Positions 11,017-21,236 of a stretch of DNA of 44,563 bases are shown here, piece by piece (position 1 is the first letter of the stretch; each line of letters opens with the position of its first letter). Source of the DNA: Acanthaster planci (Eukaryota; Echinodermata; Asteroidea; Valvatida; Acanthasteridae). The notes beneath the pieces are model-generated. The model ran no database searches, was not told the origin of the DNA, and saw nothing but the letters and a program-made list of their open reading frames with translations. The position numbers were made by a program, and so were the translations under genes. The stretch lies in NCBI RefSeq assembly GCF_001949145.1, contig NW_019091742.1, positions 68,278-112,840 on the forward strand, written 5' to 3'.

Positions 11017-14000
11017 GTAGTGGAATTTCAGTTCGTTGCTGGCAATCACCTAGTCTACATGTACTTGACGCACCACAAAAAGAAACTGGAGAAGTACGCT
11101 CTATTAAGTAATCTACGTAACGTGTGTGCATTGTGCCTTGCGAATCAGAAGCAGCTGATTAGCTGAAGGATAATGTGCCCTAGCAAAATAGTCGATGCAT
11201 CGAGTCCGCAACGATGGAATCTAGTAAATGTTAAACTGCAGGTGTCTGTAGTCCTAACGGCTGCTCGTACGTGCATTTGCCTCTGCAAAGATCACTTTAA
11301 AGATCTGTAGACAAGATTTAACCTGATAAACAATACATAATTAGGTTATAGTTGAATCCTTTATCATAGTATTTATCAAACACACCAATGGGTCCTGCTC
11401 CCACTGAGGGGTGTGGCAGATTTTTTTAGCATGGTACATTCATGAGTAAAATAAACAAAGCAGTGTGGGGTGAACAACTATGTCCAATTGATCAAAATGT
11501 CGATGGTTAAGAAAAATGCTGTCCATCAATCGGGATCTGTTTCTCTCATTTGTCAATTATTCTGCTTACATTCTAACTATTTATTATTTTAATGTCGGCA
11601 TTGTTTCACACTTCTTTCGTTTGGTATATCTCCCTCGTTTGCCTGTTCCGCGTTTGAGGGTTCCTGCGTAACTTTACATCTAAAGGTGATCCAATTTCTG
11701 AAATGCATTATACAGTACTTGAGTAACGCGAGCATGTTCAGTTACATTGCAATGAATGGCAGCATTAAAAGTAATGTTTGAACATGTAAGGTTTTTTGTA
11801 TCGATATCTTACACACACCATCGGCGGTACGACATCAAATGCCACAGCAATTCTGATTTCTCATGCAGTCTACCCCAACTGTTAGTCATGTGAATACTCG
11901 CCCTAGAAACTTCACACAAACGATGACTGGGATTGCACGAAATGCGTCTGTTGTAGCATTATTGACAGTTCACGTGTTTACAGTGATACTCTTAGCTTTT
12001 ATTACATTCTTGGCTTCTGTAAATTAAACATGTATCTCTACATTTTTCTTTCGTTTTCCCGTACCTTAAAGGGTTATACACCACTTTGTATTTAAGGCGG
12101 AGTTGACAAGTAACTTGGCAAAATATTTGCATTTCTTGTAGTATAACTTCATAGTTGATAGTACCAAAAGATGTACGTATAATGCTCCTTCAATTGGCTT
12201 AGACATGTAAACCACTTTACCAATATTTATTGATTATTAATCAGCTTTGATATTTAGCTCCGTGAAAAGAAGAGCAATGCCACAGTTTATACACTGTTAC
12301 GTCCTCAATCTCGGCAAAAAGCATTTGTCAGTGCTGATTGTTGTCACGGGTATTTTCGCAGTAGATATATTTAACTTCATTTGCTGTGTACAATCCTTAC
12401 CGTTACACTGTGTGACGCTCGTGCAGTCATAAATGATTTCAAAGTGATTTAATTGCATCAGTATTTCTTCTGTTTATGGACTCGAGTCTATAGAGCTGGG
12501 AGGGGGCTCCCCAGGTCAGCTTGCACAGTCGTGAGAGGCATGATCCCTTGTCCATAAAGACTGTTGCCAACCTGGAAAGTTTTAGATTGAGCGGTTTGTT
12601 GGTCTACACCCACTTAATTCTTCAATCGCATCTTTAGACTGCGGACACTTGCAGTCATAAGTCACATCATTTGACAAGTAAGCAAGAAGTGTTTTTGAAC
12701 TTGGCCTACATGAAAGTTGACATGTGCATTACTTAAGTACCATACCCTTGTCAGCACTTCAGTTAGGGGATTCAATTAGATTAAATAACGAAATGAGACG
12801 TCATTATGTGATTGATCTTATACGGGTAAAGTAACTTGTCGCACACCAGTTTCATGCGAATCAGGTTTTTCATACCACACGGCCCTCTACAGTATTTATA
12901 ATATAACAATGTAGTTGGACAATGCAATGAGATAGCCACGGTCTTGATAGTCAAGATATTTAGTCAGATTTGTGCTTTCTGAAAGTGCCATTTTTAGAAG
13001 AGAGAATGAGTGTTGATGGTATTATGTATTTCTCAGCCAAATCCTGATGGTCCCCATTTTGGTAGACAAAATTTCGTTACAATTACCTATCCGGTGACAT
13101 TTCAAATACACAGGCTAGATATGCAGAAGTTGCATTAAAGTATGGGAGATCAATATAGATAAGTGATCAAGGAAAGTATCAAAATGATTATCAGCTGCAT
13201 ATATTTCCAGAGTATAATTAGCTTAGATGGCCATTAAGCTTTTGGGTATAGGTTTTAAAACGTGAATTCATTTCTTCAATATGACTTGTTTGGTGTAGCT
13301 AGCATTTGGCTCCTTTATTCTAAATCACAGTAACCAGGCTCTGCTAAAGATTGCATTGCGAAAGAGAAAAGTTATACTGTTAATATTTAAACCCAAATGC
13401 GAATTTCCTCAAAAAGATTTCTTTTCTGAAGCATCAATTTCTACCTTTTAGCTGTTTCCTTTGCTTACTGCAAATTACAAACATAAAGCATTGTGCATCT
13501 TGTACATGCTCAACATGTCTTGCCGTTTCTGCAACACTTTAAACTTTGAACCAAACAAGTGAGGTTTGGGCAGTCATACCTACAGTATATACTGTAGAAG
13601 TGCCGTATAGTCTTGCTAAAAGCCATGTTGGCAAGGATTGTGGAAGTAGAGAATTGTGCTGAGGGTGGGTATTTGAGGACAATATCCCTTCTGTTCATCT
13701 GTCATTTTAGGCAAATACATGCACCGGACCAGATTTGTTACTCTCCTTTTTTAAGGTTTGGGACAATAACACAGTCTTATGTGACGCTTTTCGCCATGGA
13801 GACGCGAGTGGTCAGGTTTACCTTTTCTGACTACCTTGAATCGGATATCTCTCTCATTTTCCAGCGTTGTTGTTGGGAGGGTTAAAATGTATTTGCAATA
13901 ATTCTGGAATTCGCACTTAATTGCTTTCATGAATGGGCCTTTACCTTCCCTACAGCCGTTTTTTGGTTCAGTTGTATTAGTGGGCTAACCACGCAATATG

Positions 14001-14544
14001 AAGCTGTCGACGTACGGTAAATGTAAACTAAATCGTTTAAAACCATGGTTTTACTTTTCAATTCTCCCTGTCTTGAAGAACTGCTATAATTCAGGTCGCC
14101 GGGTGATACAAAATTGAAGGTGTGTGTGTCTGGATTTATGTCTTCTTGTTGGAGTAAACTGGGGATCTTGCCGGTAAGGTTCAACATCTGAGCTCAGCGA
14201 CGGACAGCCTGCAGCGATCGTTTTCCTTGCTATCTTATTAAGATAAGAAAAAGGTGCCAGCTTGTTTTTCTAGTTGTTTTTTTCAAAGTGGTTTTATTTT
14301 ACCACTTTGTTGCTGAGACACTGATGAAAACCTTACTTTTGCTAGTAAAAGATTTTGTAGGGAGTTCACGTCCTTGTCAGTAGAATCGCTACCTGGTTGT
14401 CTAAAGAAAGCATTAGGTGGAATTTGTCATCATGTGCTTCTGTATTTGGTCCCCATTGAGGTGTTCTTCGGCGTAGAGATTGTGTCTTGGGAACTTCATT
14501 CTTGCAGGCAGGATCTCTCCTGGACATGCTAGAGGATTTCCATT
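11017..14544. other. no recognisable gene
   Basis: AT-rich noncoding sequence with only short frames. I see no exons, RNA genes or transposon motifs I can support. Confidence 0.5.
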
Positions 14545-14841
14545 TTGGGCAATAGAAAGACGCGTCCTCATTTCCGGACTTCTGCTCAAAGCAAACGCAA
14601 CCAGTCTAACTGGAAACGCATTATGGCGTTTACAGTACTATACATAGATAGGGTCTTTCATCATTTGGCCTCTCGCATTATATTCCTCGAGGACTCTGTA
14701 TACGATAAACTTTTAAAAAACAAAGGATACACACTACAATGTTTAGGTGGCCAAGTTCAAATGATAAAAACTCGGTTACATAAACAAACTGCTTTGCATA
14801 GCATGACAACTGGAAATGAATTGAGCCTAATACTTGAGTGA
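14545..14841 (+). CDS. unidentified 98-codon ORF
   Basis: An open plus-strand frame with basic character (start GNRKTRPHFRTSAQSKRNQ, later a YDKLLKNKGYTLQCLGGQ stretch). The composition looks coding, but I recognise no family. It lies about 300 bp before the first recognisable piece of virus-like element copy A. It could be a remnant exon of another element or of a host gene. No TATA-type start signal like that of the element genes is present. Confidence 0.2.
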   Translation: MGNRKTRPHFRTSAQSKRNQSNWKRIMAFTVLYIDRVFHHLASRIIFLEDSVYDKLLKNKGYTLQCLGGQVQMIKTRLHKQTALHSMTTGNELSLILE

Positions 14842-15149
14842 CCCGTATATAGCAATTACAAAATTACAAGCAGGTTGGGAAAAAGACTTTATCTGCAAAG
14901 CAAGTAAACGGAGAACGTACACAGAAAGTAGTCTGTGAAAACACGAATAATATTACTACACTTCAGAAAGGAAGTTACAATGTACGTGTGGTTCATATAC
15001 AGATTAAAAGTCCACGTGCACAAGGGACTTCAGGGTACTACATCTCTATCATGCACATACGAAAACTTAAAGCGTTGTCTCTAAAGGCGTAAGGCTAAGC
15101 TGCTAACGTTGAATACATCAAAGGCATAGTGTATACAGTAACTGAATAA

Positions 15150-15559
15150 TTAGCAGTCGGAAAATTAATTGAAATACTCAGACATACTAGTCGTCACGTC
15201 ACGGTCGAAGGTAAACCGAATCAACTTTATTCGCAGGGTCTGTTTGAATATCAACATTGGAATGAAGTTACAAAGTACTTTTGCGATTCGGATAAAGAAT
15301 TGGCTAGAGGGGTCGTCTCAGACATATCTTTGTTGGGAGTAGATATGGCCGACTATTTAAAGACAAGTACGGTCTCTGGCTCGATTTCAGAAGTTCTGAC
15401 GACAATTTTGCCCACGGATCGGGTAGACCACTCGGCGGAGGAGGGGAAATTTCTATACAGATGAAAAGAGCGAGCGGACCGCTAACGATGTACGTATTTT
15501 TGGTAATGGATTCTCAACTCACGGTGGAAGAGGGAAACTTTAAGAGTTTGGTTTATTAA
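15150..15559 (+). pseudogene. virus-like structural protein remnant (C-terminal part)
   Basis: One frame is open from 15150 to the TGA at 15462 and includes GLFEYQHWNEVTKYFC. Near 15362 the homologous reading moves to a second frame, open 15308-15559, which carries LWLDFRSSDDNFAHGSGRPL, a glycine-rich run, and LTMYVFLVMDSQL, ending at TAA 15557-15559. The two frames overlap, so one frameshift near 15362 explains them. Upstream of 15150 no continuation is visible, so the 5' part is lost. By recollection, proteins ending in this way are multi-copy, unnamed predictions in cnidarian genomes. The position in front of the packaging ATPase suggests a virion protein. That role is inference. Confidence 0.45.
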
Positions 15560-15605
15560 AATGAGTGAAGCGAATGAACAAAGCGAGTAAAATCACTTAA
15601 ATTAA

Positions 15606-16234
15606 ATGAACTCCATGTACAAGAATCCGCATTGCGCTTTAATCGTGGGTAAGACGGGTAGCGGGAAGACCTAGTGGATTTTAAATCTTTTAGAAAAGGA
15701 ATGTAAATTCGCATTTGAAGCCATCGTCATCATCTGTCCGACGCTTTTTAAAAACAAAACGTACTTGGACCGACTGTGGATGTACACCGACGAAAACGTT
15801 TATCTTTGTGATTTAGATAGAGAGAAACTAGAATTAAACGAAGCAATCGAACTTTACCAAAAAAATTTTGACGGGGTGAATACTTGGTTTATCATAGACG
15901 ACTGCGCGGCCAATCAGTTTATTAAATATCGAAAGAAGTCTAAGGGTACCAATACGTGCGCTTTGTCTAAAATGGCTTTTAGCGGTAGGCACTATCTTCA
16001 TTCCTGTTGGCTACTTACCCAGAAGTACAACTCGGTTTTAAAGGATTTTCGCGAGAACACCGCTTGGACAGCTTTGTTTCATTGTAAAGATCGATCGTCC
16101 TTTGATCAATGTCTCGACGAAAACGATGTAGTACCGGACGAAAAACGAAAAAGATCAAAAGGTATTTACGCGACGTGAAATTTAGTAAACTCGTTTTAAA
16201 TACCGAACCACCCGCAAATTACCTTGTGGGGTAA
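15606..16234 (+). pseudogene. A32/FtsK-HerA-like genome-packaging ATPase, broken
   Basis: The start ATG at 15606 follows CTTAAATTAA. The Walker A motif GKTGSGKT is at codons 15-22 and is followed at once by an in-frame TAG (15672-15674), after which the same frame continues to 16178. Walker B is FIIDDC at about codon 97. The later part has MAFSGRHYLHSCWLLTQKYN, the sensor-like region typical of A32-type ATPases that power DNA packaging into capsids of Polinton-like viruses and nucleocytoplasmic DNA viruses. A second break near 16175 moves the last 19 codons to another frame, ending at TAA 16232-16234. The length, about 209 codons, suits a minimal packaging ATPase. One nonsense mutation and one frameshift make this copy inactive. 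Confidence 0.75.
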
Positions 16235-16275
16235 AAAAAGAAAAAAAATATTATCTTTCTTTATATTATGAAAAA

Positions 16276-16536
16276 ATGAGAGAAAATATGAACACCGTTA
16301 ATAAGTTAAATATGATTGAAAATAACCAAAAACGTTGCGCCAAGTGTAGGCACCTTTTTGACTCGGAACATTTTAGAACTCAAAAAACGGGTAAAATAAA
16401 CGCGACTTGCGATGAATGTATTACGAAGGTAAGAAATCGACAAGATAAACAAAGTGAAAATTGCCAATTGTGCGATGAAGAAACGGCGTCTAATATTTTT
16501 GAACTAGTGCATTTGATAAATGCAGAGTCATTGTAA
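16276..16536 (+). CDS. small zinc-binding protein of the virus-like element
   Basis: An 86-aa frame with two CxxC pairs (CAKC near residue 21, CDEC near 44) and a further CQLC near 64. The surroundings are basic (TKVRNRQDK), suggesting a nucleic-acid-binding zinc ribbon or a broken HNH-type nuclease. The start at 16276 follows TATATTATGAAAAA, matching the element's promoter pattern. The frame after the stop still looks coding in another frame (to about 16600), so the C-terminus may be shifted. Function unknown; it lies between the ATPase and the HNH-like gene in the same direction. Confidence 0.4.
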   Translation: MRENMNTVNKLNMIENNQKRCAKCRHLFDSEHFRTQKTGKINATCDECITKVRNRQDKQSENCQLCDEETASNIFELVHLINAESL

Positions 16537-16602
16537 AAAGAAAAAGGGGAATTGCTTTTGCGGTTGGTGTAAGTAGTTGTTTGAGGAGGCTTAAAAATGT
16601 AA

Positions 16603-16910
16603 AAATGGTTGGACAACGCTACAATTGATTGTTTGTCGGAAGATATAACTTGTTTTGGCTACTTTGACAAAAAACGATTCGCAGATCGAGACTTTTGCCG
16701 CGACTTGATCCGAAAAAAAAGTGTCCTTACTGCTATACCGAGCTCCAATTTTTGGACAAAGATAGCGACGGGTTTTGTGTTTTGCGTCGATTAGACACGA
16801 GTAAGGGTCACATCAAGAGAAATGTCGAGCTTTATTGTTTATCGTGTAAAAATGAGGAAGATCACCTTGAACGGGAAACGGTAAAGAGAGCTAAGAAAGT
16901 TAATTGTTGA
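16603..16910 (+). pseudogene. HNH-endonuclease-like zinc protein with a poly-A frameshift
   Basis: Two overlapping frames belong together: the upstream one (open from 16603, including CFGYFDKKRFADRDFC) and the downstream one, 16695-16910, with CPYCYTELQF, GHIKRNVELYCLSCKN and a basic tail. CxxC, a GH-x3-N motif and a second CxxC in this order suit an HNH nuclease fold. The switch occurs near the run of eight A at 16713-16720, so a single-base slip there, in nature or in sequencing, would explain the break. No ATG is in frame upstream of 16609; the start is uncertain. Similar small nucleases accompany packaging ATPases in DNA viruses and phages. Confidence 0.45.
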
Positions 16911-17170
16911 TTTGCTTATTTCTAAGGAAGTTAATTGTTGATATGCTTTAATTACTTCCAATTTGTTACAATCGAGTTGAAAATTAATTGCACTTTGTTA
17001 CAATTGGACTAAATTAGCTCGGTTGTAACTAAATTTTATTTGCTTCTAACAAAATGATAACTGTGCTACAGCTGGTTGCTCAGCTAGTTATAGCAGCTAA
17101 CTTAAATTATTACCTTTGAGTACCTACGACTAAAGCATACCTACAACAAAATAAAAACGTATATATTTAA
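16911..17170. promoter_or_regulatory. intergenic region with direct repeats and a promoter
   Basis: This is the longest plus-strand gap inside copy A. It contains two copies of AGTTAATTGTTGAT (about 16897 and 16930) and two of TTTGTTACAAT (about 16961 and 16993). It ends in AAAAACGTATATATTTAA directly before the ATG at 17171. Confidence 0.4.
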
Positions 17171-17620
17171 ATGGACGACATCAAAAGCATTCTCACCGAG
17201 CGAAGCGGAGCGAGCAGCGAATCAACCTCAAACGTAAAAGATAGACTTTGCGCGATAGCCGCGTCAGGTGACTCTAAAAAATATCTCGGCAAAGAATACT
17301 CGATCAAAGAGATCGAAGCTATGTCACCCAAAGATCAAGAAAAGCTTTTTAATTTGTACGAAGTTAAATTTGGGAAAAAGATCGTAAAAACTCTCGGCCA
17401 CGCTAATTTGAGCCTGTATTCTCGCCTACTCGGTATAGCTACTCCGATCGATCTACTCGGATTCAACGTCAACTTAAAATCAGAAGAAGCACTGACTAAG
17501 GATCTAAACGACGACCCGATCATCAGCCACACCATGGGGCACCTACTCACTGAAGTTTGTTACAAGTACGGGATTTACCTGTCTCCGCTTACAGCAGCAT
17601 TGATTACAAAAAACATCTAG
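17171..17620 (+). CDS. 149-aa virus-like-element protein, intact
   Basis: The start ATG follows ACGTATATATTTAA. The N-terminus carries the element's repeated motif in translated form (LTERSGASSE, DNA 17197-17216). The rest is mainly helical, with EIEAMSPKDQEKLFNLYE, then LSLYSRLLGIATP, and a C-terminal PLTAALITKNI. There are no cysteine motifs or clear membrane segments, though the LSLYSRLLG and SPLTAALI stretches are hydrophobic. I recall similar short proteins predicted in many copies in coral genomes, without assigned function. The frame is undamaged, unlike most neighbours. Likely a structural or accessory protein. Confidence 0.55.
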   Translation: MDDIKSILTERSGASSESTSNVKDRLCAIAASGDSKKYLGKEYSIKEIEAMSPKDQEKLFNLYEVKFGKKIVKTLGHANLSLYSRLLGIATPIDLLGFNVNLKSEEALTKDLNDDPIISHTMGHLLTEVCYKYGIYLSPLTAALITKNI

Positions 17621-17653
17621 AACTCAACAAAAGTTCTGTTATTATAAAAGAGG

Positions 17654-17884
17654 ATGTCAACAGAAACGAGCAACAACAAAGTGAGCGTAGCGAGCAATCC
17701 AAACAACCAAATTCAGACGGTAACTAAAGCCAAAAATCCGAAGCGTGTAGAACAAGGTAAGAAATTGGCCGAGCATAACAAAAAGATGAAGCAACAGCTC
17801 GCCAAGATGAAATTAGCGGATGAAGAAAACACCGAGGAAAAAAATCTAGCTTTACCCAAACGGCCTTTGAAAACAGAAGCTTGA
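17654..17884 (+). CDS. 76-aa charged protein of the virus-like element
   Basis: The start lies three bases after ATTATAAAAG. The protein is polar and very rich in lysine, with a KLAEHNKKMKQQLAKMK stretch that could form a coiled coil and a serine/asparagine-rich N-terminus encoded partly by the GTGAGCGTAGCGAGC motif (17681-17695). It overlaps the next frame by four bases. It could be a DNA-binding or linker protein. Function not recognised. Confidence 0.45.
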   Translation: MSTETSNNKVSVASNPNNQIQTVTKAKNPKRVEQGKKLAEHNKKMKQQLAKMKLADEENTEEKNLALPKRPLKTEA

Positions 17885-17988
17885 TATTTTTTGGATTGGG
17901 TATCACTGGGGTTCTTCTCTATTTAATTTGGAGAAATAAGTTTTCTACCTCTCAACAAATTATTCAACCAAAGCAAGAACCGAGTTAA
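17881..17988 (+). CDS. short single-membrane-span frame
   Basis: The frame LIFFGLGITGVLLYLIW followed by basic RNK and a glutamine-rich tail ends at TAA 17986-17988. It is a clear single transmembrane segment. No ATG is in frame; the open frame reaches back only to 17824. It may be translated by a frameshift from 17654-17884 (four-base overlap TTGA), or its start may be lost. Confidence 0.35.
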   Translation: MIFFGLGITGVLLYLIWRNKFSTSQQIIQPKQEPS

Positions 17989-18067
17989 CTAAAGCAAGAA
18001 CCGAGTAAACCAAACCAAGAACCAATTTTAGATATGAAATAAATTTAAAAGTTCTTTATATATAAAT

Positions 18068-18316
18068 ATGAGTAACGCTAAATCAATCGACGTAAACGGA
18101 ATCGCCAATACGGTTTACCACGGTGCTGTCGTTTTGGGAATTTCTATTGGATATGCTATGCTGTCGAGTAGGCCTTTTAAAATTAAACCGCCAGATCTAA
18201 ATAAATTATCTGCCGAAGACGCGTTGAAATTGACCGCGCTGTCTAGCGGTGCATTGGCTACCCAAGGTTGGTTGGTAGCGCAGGGTATCCTTCCCGCGAG
18301 CCTGCCCACCGCTTAA
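18068..18316 (+). CDS. 82-aa membrane-associated protein, conserved in both copies
   Basis: The start ATG follows TTTATATATAAAT. The N-terminal half has a hydrophobic helix (AVVLGISIGYAML), then a KIKPPDLNKL linker and a second, weaker hydrophobic helix (LKLTALSSGALATQG). The homologue in copy B (31767-32015) has the same length. I count 10 amino-acid differences in 82 residues and about 19 silent codon changes, so the gene was under purifying selection while the copies diverged. Both are intact. Probably a small virion or membrane protein. Confidence 0.6.
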   Translation: MSNAKSIDVNGIANTVYHGAVVLGISIGYAMLSSRPFKIKPPDLNKLSAEDALKLTALSSGALATQGWLVAQGILPASLPTA

Positions 18317-18345
18317 AAAAATACAAAACGTATATCATAAAAGAA

Positions 18346-19308
18346 ATGGCAGAAGGAGGATTCGATCTGGAGGAATATCCTCAATTAGAAAATCAAGAAA
18401 GCGAGCGAAGCGAGCGCGACCAAGATTTTGTTGAGAATGATCGACAAGAAACGTCCTTTATAGAAGGTGCAAGTGAACCTGGATGGGACGATACCAACAT
18501 TTCATTACATGAACTTAAAAGTAGGAACAGAACCGTTTAAACCAAATAAACCTGTAATGGGACGATACCAACACTTCATCATATGGAGTAAAGGTTAACA
18601 ACAAAATTGATTGGACCAAAATCGACCAAAAACCCCAGACCAGTAACATTATCCGGTGATCTTTTAGAACAAGGGAGAGCGGCATTCATAACTAATCCAA
18701 TTGTAAAAGACTTTACCGATATTTTAAACTCGCCGAAAGAAAAGATGTACCATCAGTACTTCACTAGTTTGATTACCGCAAAGGTTTATTTTACAAAAGT
18801 GAAGGCGAATACGGTGATGTGCTATTAACCGACAAAACAAATCCAGATGTAGTTGTCGGTCTTAACACAATCATCAAAAACGCCAAAGCTGCTGGATACA
18901 CCGGAAGGGGTGAAGACACCATGTCAGCGCAAGATTTTATTAGATTCAAATTAAGATTTAAAAATTATGGAAGATCGGTGCAAAAAGCTGAATCAAAGTT
19001 AAAATCCATTAAACCAGAGAGCATTCAAATGGAAGAGCTACCCCAAATATCAGATCAAGTCAGTGACATCCTAGAAGAGCTCACCCAAGATACAAACGTT
19101 CAAACAGAAGGATTAAACCAAAGAGAGTTCTTAGGATTAGACAAACAATTGCGAACGATTAGAGGACAAATACGATTAAACGAAGCTTAAAGGCATAAAG
19201 GCGGGTAAAGCGGTCGGATGGGTGGCAGAGCACGTGTGGACCTTCTTCGTAGGCTTGGGTGTTTTGATTTTGACGTACGTGGGTAAAAAGGCAAAAAAAA
19301 ATAAATAA
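18346..19308 (+). pseudogene. coiled-coil/membrane protein, copy A, with internal deletion
   Basis: It starts at ATG 18346 after ATCATAAAAGAA. The coding similarity to copy B (32036-33190) runs through at least four frames: 18346-18540 (acidic N-terminus with ESERSERDQDFVE), 18607-18828, 18819-19190 (LKSIKPESIQMEELPQIS, coiled coil), and a tail 19192-19308. The tail has a membrane span (TFFVGLGVLILTYVG) and a lysine-rich end. The part that in copy B encodes the second half of the coil and a membrane/proline-rich region (about 32700-33160) is missing at 19190. There are stops at 18538 and 19188. Possibly a virion membrane or tail-fibre-like protein; the role is unknown. Confidence 0.5.
18401..18416. 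repeat. GCGAGCGAAGCGAGCG dispersed motif (representative)
   Basis: This 16-mer or close variants recurs on both strands of the element: 248-264, 322-337, 17197-17216, 17681-17695, 19526-19542, 23088-23100, 23122-23140, 31674-31685, 32097-32108, 34111-34125 and 34545-34559. In genes it adds serine/glutamate repeats (SERSE, SEASE). Copy A has one more unit here than copy B at the same place. Confidence 0.6.
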
Positions 19309-19338
19309 AAATTCACCCCAAATTTGGGGTGAATTTTT
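19307..19338. terminator. 32-nt perfect palindrome between convergent gene blocks
   Basis: It is centred on CACCCCAAATTTGGGGTG, flanked by A5/TTC and GAA/T runs, and followed by T up to 19341. It lies between the stop of the plus-strand gene (19306-19308) and the stop of the minus-strand gene (19360-19362). The form is that of a bidirectional hairpin terminator. Confidence 0.55.
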
Positions 19339-19359
19339 TTTGGCCCTAATTCAAACCGT

Positions 19360-19550
19360 TTATGTGAAAACCTTATAAAACGTAAAACCGATGACACCCA
19401 CGGCAACAGCTCCGATGGTTAATGATAGTTTCTCTTCGTTGTGAGCGTCTAAAGGTTTGCTTACAATTGGCTTTACAGTTGACCTCGGTAACACTTCCTC
19501 TTCATTAAAATCACCTTTTAAACTTGCTCCGCTCGCTTCGCTATTTAATT
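19360..19550 (-). pseudogene. C-terminal membrane tail of a minus-strand element protein
   Basis: A minus-strand frame with SEASGASLKGDFNEEEVLP, a polar linker and a C-terminal membrane span (LTIGAVAVGVIGFTFY), stopping at 19360-19362. The frame is open only from 19550 and has no ATG, so either the start is lost or it is joined by a frameshift to the capsid-like gene just upstream. The serine/glutamate stretch is encoded by the dispersed GAGCGAAGCG motif. Confidence 0.4.
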
Positions 19551-20383
19551 AAACTCGGTAGGTATCCAATCTTTATATCTGTAGTCGCCACTTGTAAATT
19601 ATTGTTATATCCCTCAAACGTACCGATGCGTAAGTCCATGTCCGAGGGCACCAGGTACAAACCCAGAGAAACTACGAAGTTTAAAGGCGTTTTTGCGTAT
19701 TGTAGCGAATCTCGAAATTGGTCGATCGACTGTTCGAGATTGGGTCCGAATTAATTAAAGATTCCACGATCGTAATAAATTGCCGTCGCGCGTCTAATCC
19801 GGTGCCGGTGGCTAAAACGCTGGTCTTGGTCTGTGCCTGTGCCCCTAGTAACGCGTAGACGTAAGCTCGAATTGATTCGTTTACCTTGGTGATTCCCACG
19901 TCCGAGACTTTTTAGGAACAAAATCCCACCAGGCCAAGGTAACCGTGTCCGACTGTGAAATCCAGGTGACCGTGTAGGTACTCGCGTGACCGGAACCTTT
20001 ACGTGGCTTAGCCCATCCAAATCCCATGTAAGTAGATCCGGCATTTTAACCGTTGGTCACGTGTAAGTCGTGCACGTCGTAGTTTTTACCCGGAACAGGT
20101 ATATATCCATTGTTGTAATAAAAAGCTGTCCCTAATCCGTTCGACAAAGTGTCTATTGTTTGTTTATACGATTTATTCGGGTCTACTCCGTATATAAGGC
20201 ACGTGTCGGTAAACTTCCGATGGTCGTAATTATTGTGTAACGCGTCAAATACGTCGTCGCTCGGAATGGGCATCACGCAGTCGTGAAGTATTTTTCGTAC
20301 GGTGTAATACATGTGAAAGTTGAATAAAGCCGAGACGTACGGATTAGGGTCGGACAGCAGATCAAAACCCACACCGCAGGCCG
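19541..20383 (-). pseudogene. capsid-like structural protein, copy A (C-terminal two thirds)
   Basis: Coming out of the assembly gap, the minus strand reads GVGFDLLSDPNPYVSALFNF, then VFDALHNNYDHRKF and LYGVDPNKSY up to a stop at 20046. Similarity continues in other frames: TYTVTWISQSDTVTLAWWDF, then IRAYVYALLGAQAQTKTSV with a TGTGLDARRQF block (19899-19760), and finally LNFVVSLGLYLVPSDMDLRI, ending at TAG 19541-19543. At least three frame changes or stops occur. The same protein starts intact in copy B at 33886. From memory it resembles abundant unnamed proteins of cnidarian genomes. Its size and multi-copy occurrence with a packaging ATPase make a capsid protein the best guess, not proven. 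Confidence 0.45.
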
Positions 20384-21236
20384 NNNNNNNNNNNNNNNNN
20401 NNNNNNNNNNNNNNNNNNNNNNNNNNNNNNNNNNNNNNNNNNNNNNNNNNNNNNNNNNNNNNNNNNNNNNNNNNNNNNNNNNNNNNNNNNNNNNNNNNNN
20501 NNNNNNNNNNNNNNNNNNNNNNNNNNNNNNNNNNNNNNNNNNNNNNNNNNNNNNNNNNNNNNNNNNNNNNNNNNNNNNNNNNNNNNNNNNNNNNNNNNNN
20601 NNNNNNNNNNNNNNNNNNNNNNNNNNNNNNNNNNNNNNNNNNNNNNNNNNNNNNNNNNNNNNNNNNNNNNNNNNNNNNNNNNNNNNNNNNNNNNNNNNNN
20701 NNNNNNNNNNNNNNNNNNNNNNNNNNNNNNNNNNNNNNNNNNNNNNNNNNNNNNNNNNNNNNNNNNNNNNNNNNNNNNNNNNNNNNNNNNNNNNNNNNNN
20801 NNNNNNNNNNNNNNNNNNNNNNNNNNNNNNNNNNNNNNNNNNNNNNNNNNNNNNNNNNNNNNNNNNNNNNNNNNNNNNNNNNNNNNNNNNNNNNNNNNNN
20901 NNNNNNNNNNNNNNNNNNNNNNNNNNNNNNNNNNNNNNNNNNNNNNNNNNNNNNNNNNNNNNNNNNNNNNNNNNNNNNNNNNNNNNNNNNNNNNNNNNNN
21001 NNNNNNNNNNNNNNNNNNNNNNNNNNNNNNNNNNNNNNNNNNNNNNNNNNNNNNNNNNNNNNNNNNNNNNNNNNNNNNNNNNNNNNNNNNNNNNNNNNNN
21101 NNNNNNNNNNNNNNNNNNNNNNNNNNNNNNNNNNNNNNNNNNNNNNNNNNNNNNNNNNNNNNNNNNNNNNNNNNNNNNNNNNNNNNNNNNNNNNNNNNNN
21201 NNNNNNNNNNNNNNNNNNNNNNNNNNNNNNNNNNNN
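20384..21236. other. assembly gap (853 N)
   Basis: Unknown bases. By comparison with copy B it should contain the N-terminus of the capsid-like gene and the hydrophobic-helix gene seen at 34008-34602. Confidence 0.95.

Noticed and set aside
15765-16178. Treating 15765 as the ATPase start
   Set aside because: The in-frame Walker A motif and an ATG with the element-type upstream sequence lie at 15606. The apparent later start results from the TAG at 15672.
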